A stretch of 64,000 nt of DNA from assembly GCF_932276165.1 (NCBI RefSeq), contig NC_064012.1, forward strand, positions 13,523,501-13,587,500, in the 5' to 3' direction. Positions 23,440 through 35,000 of this stretch are shown one piece after another. Below the pieces are notes generated by a model. It was not told the origin of the DNA. It was given only the letters and a program-made list of their open reading frames with translations, and ran no database searches. The position numbers and the translations under genes are program-made. This DNA is from Plutella xylostella (Eukaryota; Arthropoda; Insecta; Lepidoptera; Plutellidae). How positions within the stretch are numbered: position 1 is the first letter of the stretch; every line of letters begins with the position of its first letter.

Positions 23440-23735
23440 GCGTTGCACTTTCACATTCCAACCTGAAAACCCCGTACAGACGATTTTAGTACCAGGAGTC
23501 CATACAACGAACGGAGTCATAGCGTAGTAAGGAGTTCTATACATAGAGCAACTTATATGAGTATACATTGGGCGGGCGGGGGCCACCCCTGATTCACGAG
23601 AAGCGTGGGAGGCACAAATGGAACGATTACAGTGATTCAGCCTACGCGGGTGACGTACATACATGAAAGCTTCGTAAAAGCTCTACTACTGCTCTACAAT
23701 TTCACAGTGAAAAAGCTCCGCCCTTATTGTAAATG
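23440..23735. repeat. Interspersed repeat, copy 1 of 2
   Basis: Shares 'ccaacctgaaaaccccgta', 'ttttagtaccaggagt', 'agcctacgc' and 'ctctacaatttcac' in the same order with 24310-24585. The middle is GC-rich (gggcgggcgggggcc). Possibly a non-autonomous element; no clear terminal repeats. Confidence 0.6.
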
Positions 23736-24309
23736 TAGTGGTTAAAGGTGAATGACTAAAATAAACTAACCCCGACGATTTAATTGTATACGCTTGCATA
23801 CGTCGGCCTAGTACCTACTGGTTTCGAATTGTTCAGTTAAAATAAAAGGGGTCAAAAGTTTCATAGCTTCTGTCGCATTAGTTCGACAATAATATAACTT
23901 TTTTTAATTCGGCATTTTCGTATTGTCTTAAAAAAAACTACTGAGGCCTAAAATCTACAATCTATTCAATAAACTAAAATTACTTATTTTATATACCTAA
24001 TTTTATTATAGAAAATCTACAACTTCATACTTAAACCATAGTTACTGTAAAACTTTTTCGGATTCACATCACTATCGCCAGGCATTTTGATTTGATGTCA
24101 GGTTTTTGATTCCCGAGTGTTTCTCCCACCTGACATTACATAATAAATTTTCCTTATTTTCGAAACCAAAGGATTTGACTAATGGGATTAGGTTAGGTTG
24201 AACTACAAAATTATTCAAAAACTAAAATCCAACTGCGTTATTTTGTGTTAATTGGTCCATAGCTGTTTTTACTAGAAAAGGGTGCTTCTGTTTCGCGCGC
24301 CGCACCTTG

Positions 24310-24585
24310 ATTTTCCAACCTGAAAACCCCGTAGAGTCTATTTTAGTACCAGGAGTGCATACAACGGACGAAGTTGTGGCGTAGCGAGGAGACTATAATG
24401 TAGTGGTAGTGGTACAATTCTGTAGCAGTGTGGACTTGTGGAGGCGTGGGGCCGGGGGGCAACCACCCCATGGCTAAGGGAGGCTAAGTAAACCCCCAGC
24501 AGTATTTAAGCCTACGCATTGGAAAGCCACCTGAAAGCTGTACTACTACTCTACAATTTCACTATCAAAAGGCTCTATCAAAGCA
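24310..24585. repeat. Interspersed repeat, copy 2 of 2
   Basis: Same order of blocks as 23440-23735, diverged by many substitutions and small indels. Confidence 0.6.
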
Positions 24586-25118
24586 CGGAACTTTTTGTTC
24601 TAAAATTGAACTAGTAAGATCAGTAGAGCGATCCGGAAAAAACGCAGCACATTCTATTCGATAGTCTATTCGAAAGTGCTGTCAACCTGTCAACAACAAA
24701 ATGGCGGTGTATAGATTTGCGAAAGTTTGACAGCTATCATTCCATAGGTCATTGTCAGAATAATATTATGTACTCTGTGGTCATTCTTTTCGAAACTCAT
24801 TCGAAAGGTAAAAAGTGTTCGAAAGTGCTGTCAAGTTGACAATAGTCGCACTCGCATTCGATTCTATTCGTTAGCCCGAATTTTCGTGATACGGGTACTG
24901 TACAGTTTTCATAAGAAAGAATTTACCCTCTGAAATGTAGAGGAATTTCGGGGAAAAGTAATCGAATATAAGTATTTTAAAAGGACTCGGTAAAATGGAA
25001 TTCCGTAAACATAATAATATAGTTATAATTGGTAGGTACGCGTCATATTCATTTTCACATGCAACGATGACAAAAGAGTTTAGTATCTTGTTAACATCAT
25101 CTAGATACAATATCGGTA
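24586..25118. other. Non-coding stretch
   Basis: Contains two copies of 'ttcgaaagtgctgtcaa' (near 24670 and 24820) around a non-coding core. No gene supported. Confidence 0.4.
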
Positions 25119-25261
25119 TAGTGCCACAAACTTATCTGTTCCGGTGAGAGCGAACTAAATTGGTCCGTATAATCTATGTCAATATGAAATTCATTTAGTA
25201 AGTAATGAGGTATGGACCAATTTAGTTCGCTCTCACCGGAACAGATAAGTTTGTGGCACTA
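25119..25261. mobile_element. MITE family A, copy 1
   Basis: About 45-bp near-perfect inverted ends (agtgccacaaacttatctg...), TA on both sides. Other copies: 55884-56085 and 57320-57532. Typical Tc1/mariner-type non-autonomous element. Confidence 0.8.
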
Positions 25262-25744
25262 TAGTATGATAGGTATAGTATTATACCTAACTTACCTAAA
25301 TAGTAATGATGTGAGAAAACTTATTCATATGACTATTTTTAGAAATGCATGTCATGTACCTAACTAGGTAATTTACAAAGTATTTCTGAAAGAGATGAAC
25401 CGATTTCGACCTTATTTCATCATTGAAAGAGTAATCGATAGTCATAAGATATGTACTTACGTATAAGTGAATAAGTACATATAATTTAAAATAAGTAAGG
25501 ACCTATGTTAGATTCTTATTGCTTACCTGTTCTGCCTATCTACTTGTCTAGGAATGTAGGAGCTTGTAATACATCTTAGGAAAGGAATGCAGAAAGTAAA
25601 CAGCTCACTAATAAAGCGTTGGTTCATATTATCTAGGCCGACAAGTAGATACAGATTTACAGATGGAGGTGTCATTATTAGGTACGTTAAATACATACCT
25701 ATGTACCAAACATAAGTAACTTTTTTATAGTTATAATATACCTA
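25262..25744. other. Non-coding stretch
   Basis: AT-rich. Nothing recognised. Confidence 0.45.
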
Positions 25745-25995
25745 TGCACTCACGACTGTAATCCCCGAAGGGGTAGTCAGAGGTGGCTCACAAGGGAGCC
25801 ACCCACCTTTCGCAGCACATTTGTACTCACGTGATAGCGAACCATATCCCCGTTTTGGAATAAGTACAATGCACTAGAATCCAGATGTGCAGGTTTCCTC
25901 ACGATGTTTTCCATCACCGTAAGAGCACGTGGTATTATTGTACTTAAACTCCTTAATTGAAAACACAATTGAAAGAATTCATTGGTACAGGCCAT
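25745..25995 (-). repeat. SINE-derived repeat fragment
   Basis: Contains 'caggtttcctcacgatgttttcc', written here in two parts: 'caggtttcctcac' and 'gatgttttcc'. It also contains 'attcattggtacaggcc', shared with the body of the tRNA-headed SINEs at 54147-54505 and 61370-61720. The tRNA head is missing. Confidence 0.55.
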
Positions 25996-26788
25996 GAGTA
26001 CCTACCTGAGTAACTAAGAATGTAAAGATTACCTAGATACGGCTTGTACCTGCATAATGTAAAGTATAGGCAAGGCAGGTGCTTTAGTTACTGAAGTTCC
26101 TCCTTGGAGTCGACATTTTGGCATTTTTAGAGAACTAGCACTATTTCATGATATTTTCAGCTGTGGGTTATCGAACCTAGGACTTAATTCGCGTTACTAA
26201 GTAACCAACTTATTATTCACTCGCTTCTTCATGCGTTGCCAGCGTTCCAAATGCATAAGAGCTGAGCTTCTTTTTAAGGGCTTGAAATAATCGTTGTTGA
26301 TTGTCAGAGTATGCGCAAAAAATCTTTGACATCTCACCGATGATGGAGTTAGGTGAATATATGAGGGGGGAGGGGACGGTATATCTTCGTGACGAAATAC
26401 GAAGTTTTATAGCGCAGCTATATAACGACTCTATCTCACATTAAATTGAGCGATTCCATGATAGCGATAGCGATTCCACAGTTATCTGGCCGAGACTTCG
26501 TATTTAATTTTTGTAATTTATTTATTCATTAAAACTGTTTATATTTCATAGACCCTGCCAAACTACTAAGTAGTTTAGTAGTTTTAGTAGTTATCAAGCG
26601 AGGGTAGCCTTTCAGGGGGCAAAGGAGTGTGTCTAGACAAGAAACTGGGGGTCATTCTCGAACGCGATAGAGTTATAGTTCCATTAGGATATAGCGGGAT
26701 GCACCACTGCTATCGATATCGTTAAGTAGAGCATACATATGACATGCAGAGATGTAATTGGCTGAATTATCAATGAGCAGGACTTAAG
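25996..26788. other. Non-coding stretch
   Basis: No gene. A possible degenerate fold-back around 26370-26510 (acgaaatacgaag ... cttcgtatttaa). Confidence 0.35.
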
Positions 26789-27022
26789 TTGACGGGAGGA
26801 CGGAAGGTGGACTTAAGAGGACTGGAGGACGGAAGGTGGACAAAGGCGGTCACAGAATGGTGGCCTAGAGACGGACGAAGAGCGGTTGGCAGACCATCTG
26901 CTAGATGGTCCGATGACATCTGCAAGGTTGCAGGGAAGCAGTGGATCAGAGCGGCACAGGACCGGAAGAATTGGCGTACAAATAAGGAGGCCTATACCCA
27001 ACAGTGGGCGATAGAAGGCTGA
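26789..27022 (+). pseudogene. LINE reverse-transcriptase ORF C-terminal fragment
   Basis: Reads WPRDGRRAVGRPSARWSDD, then ICKVAGKQWIRAAQDRKNW and EAYTQQWAIEG before a stop and a GATGATGAC tail. This is the C-terminus of the endonuclease/reverse-transcriptase LINE type common in Lepidoptera. It is 5'-truncated, so not functional. Related to the relics at 2036-2135 and 36010-36115. Confidence 0.75.
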
Positions 27023-27900
27023 GGATGATGACGATGAGGACTTAAGTTTATGCTTAGGATCTTTAGGATTTTGCAAATAAGAAACTGGGTTTGGCAGCTT
27101 TAAATTACTATCTATCTACCTCTACGTAGTAAGTACCTACCTAGGCACAGAACGTAAGATGTTAGCTATGCGCGTAATCTGATAAGTGTTGACAATGCGC
27201 ACCATAAATATGGTCAAGTTGGCAAATACATGAAAATGATATGTTCAACAAGTACCTAAGTGCACCATTCCACATTGTAGTACCTACCACTCAAACGCAC
27301 ATTACCTGCTCACACATACGCAGCTATTCCGTAATCCCGTTGCCACTAGTTGGCGAGGCCCCAAACCTATTTTTCGGCGATTATTTATAACTTTGGCCTA
27401 CATTGTTCTGTCTGTTATCACTTTCGTCGTGAAAGTGCATTCGTCAATGCAGAGTGACAAGGTCACTGACACGACCAAGGTCACCGGCTGGTGGTGGTGG
27501 GTGGTGGATGATGCAACACACCTCTGCATTGGTGTGATCCGCCGTATCACGTAACTTTAGCCAAGAGTAGAGTGCGTCTAGGCCCGAGGCAGGTACAGTA
27601 AGCAAAAGAAATATGCGTGTCAACCCGCGCAAACGGGTGATACGTAAAATTAATAATACTTTTTGTATGTAGTTATGGGTAAAATTATAAAATATTATTT
27701 GTCGCAAATGGTATGCACTGGGATGACATACATATTTATTTTGCTAACTGTACGTGATCGCGACAGCACACCTTACCAACATACGTACTGTTGCTGTATT
27801 CTCCTATAATAATATGTCCCCGTGATATATTTAATCCTAGTGAATTAACTGCCGTAAAAGCTTTCGCCAGAGGACTAATCGGGCTTTACGATACATATGA
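27023..27900. other. Non-coding stretch
   Basis: Nothing recognised. A minus-strand ORF at 27444-27707 has no family features. Confidence 0.4.
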
Positions 27901-28040
27901 CGGTCGAATGGCGTAGTGGTTAGTGGCCCTGACTGCTATGCCGAAGGTCCCGGGTTCGATTCCCGGCTGGGGCAGATATTTGTTTAAAGACAGATATTTG
28001 TACTCAAGTCTTGGGTGTTGATATTTATTTATTTATTATA
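27901..28040 (+). repeat. tRNA-derived SINE
   Basis: The head has a box-A-like 'tggcgtagtggttagtggcc' and a box-B-like 'ggttcgattcc' (27953-27963), spaced as in tRNA genes. The acceptor stem does not pair, so it is not a tRNA gene. A short body and an (ATTT)n tail follow (28020-28040). Confidence 0.7.
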
Positions 28041-29970
28041 TCAGAAGAAGTGAAATAAAATAAATAACATCTCATCTACAAAACAATATATTAATAAATA
28101 GCAAATATTTACAATACATATTTATAAAATAACAATTGTAATTAACTGTAACATTATATTTACGGCTGATATTTAAATAGTCAGATAAATTTTATCCGAC
28201 GAATAAAATTGTTGCTGTCACTGTCTAATACAAACATTCAGATGCGGCAGCATCATAATTATTCCTCCGATAACTTATATCTGACCATTGAAAAATCAGC
28301 CCTTAATAAATTAACATTATGTCTAAGTACATAAACAATTAGGCATTTGTGGAAGTATAAGCTACAGGATATGCTTACTTTCCTAGAAAAATATTTCGAA
28401 AATATGCTGCAGAAATTTAAATACAACATTGCGAGCATATACTATTTATAATATATGAAGAACAGAGTAAGTATGAATATTATTTTTGCTAATTATTGAT
28501 TTTTTTGGAGTTTCATACATTTGTTAGATACTTATATAATTAATTTAACAACCTTCTTACTACATATTATATTAATGAAAAAATAGACCAATTCAAAATT
28601 TAAGGAATGCTAAATTTGCAAAATATTAATAATTTACTTACTAGTTAGACAAGACAAAATATTCAGCACCTTTGGTAGTCAGTTATAACTATAATACATC
28701 ACTTACATACTCGTTTAAGATGTTGTTGTTACAACAATCTACGATATATTGCTTTAATGATATTTTCATATTAAAATAGCAATTAGTTTTCAACGAATGG
28801 AGCGGAATATATAATAATATATGTATATACTTATATACTTAACATTATTTCAGGACATCTTATCGGTATTTTCTGAATTACATACAACACTACTTCAACT
28901 TCAGGACATAAATCGGTTAGCTATATTCTAAATTATATACAAATAGCATAATTATGTGTAATTTTACTTATCAGTTATAATAAATATACAGAGTCAAATG
29001 ATAGGAGTTAGGTACGTACCTGCTTACTAACTATTTATAAATTATTGCTAATTTCATAATTTTTGACAGAACATTGATTAATACATTACATAGAATGCAA
29101 AAATAAATTATTATATACTCGATAAAGTATTTATTATTTGTTAGTTTCTATAAGACACAAGATAAGTCCATCGTTTTTGTTACTATCAAATATATTGTAC
29201 AAATATGTACCTACAATTGTACCTAAAATCGGCAACAAGTATACAAGTCAAAGCAGCAGCAACTAACGACAACTTACTTAATATTCACTTCAATCACGTT
29301 CAAATGAGACAGAGACAAATCTTTACGACCAGCGAAAGACACAGACAATAGCTATAAATAAATTACGATTGCCTGTACGAATTTATACATTTTCTTACTA
29401 GAGTAAAATTATGTATGTATACTAAATGTACTACTAAGCAACAGCCACAACCGCAATTTGATTCTGTAAAATCACAGTCACAGGGTGGAACAAATAGACG
29501 AATATCGGTCACAGAAGTACCTACCTACTATTCATTCTAAATAACTGCACATTGTAAAATTCATACATTTTGGGTCTCTCTTAAAATTTTGTTGGTTGTG
29601 TAACAAAAGGTGTACAGAATGTCTAGTTGTGTGACCTCCTACCAGCATGACGTTGAGTAAAGGGACACCTGTAGAGTGTCTACCCACGAAACTTTTAATT
29701 ATTATTTAATAAGTATTCCCATTTACTTGAAGCAAGTAGAGACTAAGCTGAATTAATATCGGTAGACAAAAAATACGAAACCGAGAGGAAATCTACTATG
29801 CATATCACCGCGACGCTATGACGTTACAGAATCGTTTACATATTTACATTATGTATTACTGCTCGATCCCGATTATATTATGTACAAATAATGGCCAAGC
29901 AAGGCACTCCGATTTGTACTTACGCTTCTATAGAGATATTTTTCAAATATGCTCAGAAACTCGCCTGCTA
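28041..29970. other. Non-coding stretch
   Basis: Very AT-rich, no gene or bounded repeat recognised. Confidence 0.5.
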
Positions 29971-30216
29971 CAGTTGTCGAAATATAATAGGCCCGTTTGG
30001 ACAGCTACACAAATTTGCTATTTACTCTTGATTTACTTGATTAAATTCATAAAAACACATAATCTGGCTTATTATTTAACGGTCGAAAGAAAAAAGAACT
30101 TTTAAAGCACCAAAGGTTACTTATTGTTTAGATTTTTTATGATTTAGGTTTGACACCAGCTGTCATCCAATACATTTTGGAGCTGTCCAAACGGGCCTAT
30201 TATATTTCGACGACTG
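29971..30216. mobile_element. MITE with 36-bp inverted ends
   Basis: Ends CAGTTGTCGAAATATAATAG... and the inverse, ...CTATTATATTTCGACGACTG, with TA on each side. No ORF of its own. Single copy in the window. Confidence 0.75.
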
Positions 30217-31461
30217 TAAATAGGTAATACATTCATTCACTTCTCAGAATAGACTAGAAGCACAGCTTTACCGTAGAAATACCAACAGTATATCTATATC
30301 TATATTTAAGCATTAATGAAACAACACATAATATATATAAAGTAACTAGTCAATTGTTGTTAAATATGTAATATTTTTTTGTGATTTATGTACTTAATTC
30401 GTAGGTAGTAAGCTATATTTGTTCTATATGTCTACTTGCAATAAAATACAAAACACTTTATTGCGTCAAGGCTAGATATGCAATTAAAAGGAATTGTCTT
30501 TGTTGGACTTGGAAGTAGGCGGTTTTATGACTGAATAGCTATTTCTAATAGAAAACGTTATGTAATAATCTGAATAGTATCTACTAATTTAATAGATCTG
30601 AATTAATTTAACAGTTTAATATACACGATGGAATCCATCCATACTATGTAAAACTATGACGATGATATTTTACAATAACATTATATTTTAACAACATTAA
30701 TCTGTGTTAATCTTGTTACTTTCAGTTTTTTTGTATTACGATTTAAATTATTATTATATATTTTTGTCACAAGGGCAAGTCAAAGGCAAAAGTTAGTAAG
30801 TATATAATAAAAAACTGCTTTTTAACCGTCCTTTCTCTTAATAGAAAAACAAGTACACTAACGATGACTTGCACAAAGGAACTAATGTCTAATAAACATT
30901 ACATCTATTGCTTTGGTAGTATATGGACAGAAAGAGGCAGACAGATTTAATGCCGACATTAGCTTAAAGTTCCTTGTATACATATATATGTTAGAAATAA
31001 GCGTATAGTTCTGATTTTATGTCACAAATGTAGTTATTTGGTTCGTGCAATCCTAATTATAGTTACGATTACTCAAAACTGCATTACATCAGATCCTACT
31101 TAATCATTCAATAATATTAGTAAAAAAATAACGCATTAACGCTATAAATAGCAATTGGATTTATCTATTATTTAAGACCGTACTATCTGTACCTTGGGAA
31201 AACATGTTAATTATATGGATTGGTAGTTGAAGACTACCATATCTAGTATCTACCGAAGATATCTTGTTTAACAAGTAGCAAAGCAACACTGCTATAAAAA
31301 AGTCTTACGGTCAAGTAACATGTTCATATGTAAAAAACATTATTAACGTGTTCTACAACACTAGAATAAACGACCAAGAATACAAAGCAATCAAACGTAT
31401 AAAGGACGACAAAACTAACTTTGCAACCGATAAAAGTGCCAACCCCACAATGATTCTGATT
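30217..31461. other. Non-coding stretch downstream of SCAP
   Basis: On the minus strand (SCAP 3' side) the first AATAAA I noticed is at about 30465, in 'cactttattgcg' read in reverse; no closer canonical signal was found. The UTR end is unresolved. A 30-bp match to bases 6-35 lies at 30948-30976. Confidence 0.4.
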
Positions 31462-31602
31462 AAGCTGCGTACAGACCTGCCAAACGAACGCCAACGAACG
31501 GGTTTCGTTAAACTTCGTTGCTGCAATCTGCCCTGTATTATGTAAATAAGTATGATAAATATCCATCGTTGGGCGTTCGTTGGACCGGTCTGTACGCAGC
31601 TT
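31462..31602. mobile_element. MITE family D, copy 2
   Basis: Inverted tips AAGCTGCGTACAGACC, flanked by TTAA on both sides (31460-31463 and 31601-31604), which is a piggyBac-like target signature. Inverse orientation relative to copy 1 at 21124-21254. It lies about 300 bp beyond the SCAP stop. Confidence 0.7.
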
Positions 31603-31896
31603 AAAACAACCACTAAAGAAAAATAATCTCCCATCTTTCCCAATGGGGAATAAAATCAAGTGAAACTTCGGCAGCACTATCGAGTGTGCCTTTCAGTTTC
31701 TGACCAATTACATTATTAGGGAGAAAAAATGGCGACCGAATCAACCAATTAGAACGGGGGAATCGGGCCTACTCGACAGTGGCGACATCTGGAATTAGTT
31801 TTACGCTTTCCTCCCCATTGCAAAGTTAGTACTTTCGGTCTCTACGCGTAGGTCAACAATTTCGAACATGGAGTAACATTAATACCTGGCAACACT

Positions 31897-32030
31897 TCAT
31901 TCATTCTTCATATCAGAGAGCTTGGAGACTAGTGGGAACCTCACTATTCTGAGTTGGTTGGCGTAATCGCAGACTATTGCGTCCTTCAGAGGTTGGATCT
32001 GTCGTACGTAGATACAGCCGTCGTTCTGAC
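31897..32030 (-). CDS. SCAP: SCAP exon 22, C-terminus
   Basis: Residues 1306-1349, PLKDAIVCDYANQLRIVRFP then LVSKLSDMKNE and a TGA at 31899-31897. Human ends [20 protein letters not shown]...LEKLD, so the end is natural. Confidence 0.93.
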
Positions 32031-35000
32031 CTGAAAGATAAACAGCTGTTAGTACTGCTTACTATTTAGAACCACACTGTATTACCATAAACATAAATAG
32101 TTTATTGTGTTGGGTGTTTAGAATGGTATTTTACATATTTATGAGGCTTTAGACAGTCACTACTTGACAGTGTTTAAGTGCTGATGGTAAGGTCCTTGTA
32201 AGGTCCACCAAGTTTGCTAGCAGGTTTGCCGCAACCACTGAGATTTTTTGTAGCAATCTTAGAATGAAAAGTAAGCTAGGACTTACAACTGACATGGCTT
32301 TCTATTTGAACGAAACATTTGGGGACTGGGAGTATTGTTATTATTATTATTAAATACTTTATTGCACAATAATAAATTTATGTACATAGGCGAACTTAAT
32401 GCTAACAGCATTCTCTTCCAGCTAACCTTGGACAGGGGAGTTGAGAGGAAGTAGTGAGGGAAAGTTTCTGAGGGCACTTTTGGGTATTTATTAGTGGTAA
32501 TCAATGGATAGTTTAAAGGGTGATCGTAAAAACTAAAAGATTCAGACACACAATAGGTGCCGAAGCGCCGTCGCTCACCTAACAGCACCCTGCGTATGAC
32601 GTCTCCGCTGCTGAGGTCATACACCACCAGGCCGCTGCGGTCACCCATGAGCAGCAGTGTATGTGTCAGAGGCAGCATCTTGGACATGTAGTTGAGGCCC
32701 TGAGGAGAACGTGGGGTCAGTTATTTGTCACAGTTTTTACGTTTTCTTATTTTATATGCGCTTTAAATGCTCTTCAAGCGGAAAATATCGTGATTTTTTA
32801 CAGAAATTTTAATACTGCTTACTATGATTTAGTATTTTGATTAAAGAATAAAATGAAAAAGGATTCAAGTAATTTTAATATTTGACACTTTAATTTATAT
32901 AAAATTCATAGGTACCATCGCTCTTAACCTGATTGCTATGATGGAAGATGCTCAAAATGTGGGGTAAAACAACCTGCTTCCGTGATCTCCCCCGAAACTA
33001 AGGGCCACCCAGTATACTCACAATGTGCACAGTAGTGAGCAGGTGTCCCTGGAAGCGGTCCCACACGCACAGGCGCTCGTCGCTGCCCGCGGAGACCACG
33101 TAGCTGGCCGTGTAGGCGAGTGACGTCACGGCGCCGGCGTGCGCTTGCGTGCTGTATAGACATGCGCCTGCGGAGAGAGGGGAGGTTAGTTGGGGTTGTG
33201 GTTGAGTGGTTTGATTGTGTCACAACAAATGATTCTCGACATCTATGTGAAAGCCAAACTATGGTATAATTAATGGACGACGAAGACAAAGCGAAAGTGT
33301 TGTGGTCATATCAATGATATTTAACAAAATGGCGGTCATCCGCCAAGGAGCATTTATGAACGAATGTCAAAGTGATATTCCGTGCGCGTTTAAAGTTTTT
33401 GTTACAATTGACCAATAGCAGCCGAGCGGTATACCGCGCTCTAATCGCGTCGCGGGATATTTAACACATTATTCAACCCGCGTTGCACTGCCAAGGAGAT
33501 CTAAACGCGTTTGAAGCGCTTTTAAGGAGCTACTAGGTATTTCCTAACCTAACTAATGATGATTATGATTCTCCACCTAGTGCCTCTGCTCTGGATAATT
33601 GGATATGCTGTAATTATCATCTGTTAAGATGCTGTGGCCACTGATGATATATAATAAACAGTACCAGTATGCAGATCCCACACACACAGCAGTCCGTCCT
33701 GCGAGCCGCTGCCCCCGATGGTGGGGGTCGCGCGGTCGATGAAGCAACTCGAGATGGCCGCAGTCACCGAGTTAGTGCATCTTGTGGTAATGTTACTTTA
33801 CTCCCAATGTATTAAGAGACCGCTTAAGATCGACTCCAATCTATGGTATGATTATGGACGATAAATGTCATGCCATAGTGTTGTTGTGTTAGTGTTGCCA
33901 ATTATAGGTATTTAACAAAATGGCGGCCATTATCAAGTAGCATTTCTGAATGACAAGACCGAGATTCTGTGTGCGTTTTTGCTACAATAAGCGAACAGCG
34001 GCCGAGTGGTATATACCACGTTCTATAATGGTGGTATACCGCGCTCTAATAGCGTCTCACAGTATTTAACTCCTTTGCGTTACATGATGCAACTTGCATC
34101 TCAAAGAAGACCTCGAAACTGTTTTCGGAAACGCTTTTACGGAGTTTCTATTTACTAACCTAACTAATGATGATTATCATAGTACATTATAGTTCACATT
34201 ACCAGTATGCAGGTCCCACACACACAGCAGGCCGTCCTGCGAGCCGCTGCCCCCGATGGTGGGCGTCGCGCGGTCGATGAAGCAGCTGGTGATAGGCCCG
34301 CAGTGGCCGTGTAGCGTGAAGAGGGGGCTTAGCTCGTCGGCCGTGAACACCTGGTGGGTTAAGAAGGGGGTTAGGGGTTCTATTCTATTCTATTCTCATA
34401 GGGGGTGAAGTTCCTGTACGTGGCTCTCTCGAGTGGAACCTTTGTACATATCCCCTTGAATTCAGCTCAGCCAGCCTAGCTCCCGAGTAAACTGGAGTAG
34501 CAGGCCTGGGTGTTGTAATAGCTGAGGTAGGCGCTCTGTTGGTCCAAGAATAGATAATCTTGTTTCTGTAGTAGGTGGACAAGCTAACAGAATATGTTCA
34601 ACCGTCTCATCTACTTCCTTACATGTCCTACATAAGGGACTAGTTGAGTTACCTATGGTATACAAGTGTTTATTCACGCAACAATGTCCTGTTATTAATC
34701 CTACCATTAATGATATGTTACTACGGGACAGGTTGAGTAAGTAGCGTGTAAGTTTATGGTTGTGTGATAAAATAAACGCTTTAGTTTGTCTGCAATCTAC
34801 ACGATTTTTCCACTCCTGATTGTGTTCAGATAGTGTTTTATCGGTGAGACATTGCCTTATTGCCTTTGATGACAAAGTAATAAATGGTTCTGGCCCTATT
34901 GGTAGGGTATTTGATCCCATTCTTGCTAGTCGGTCAGCCTCGCAATTTCCTATGTTGTCGTTATGACTTTTAATCCACTGTACTGTTACATTATTTGAAA

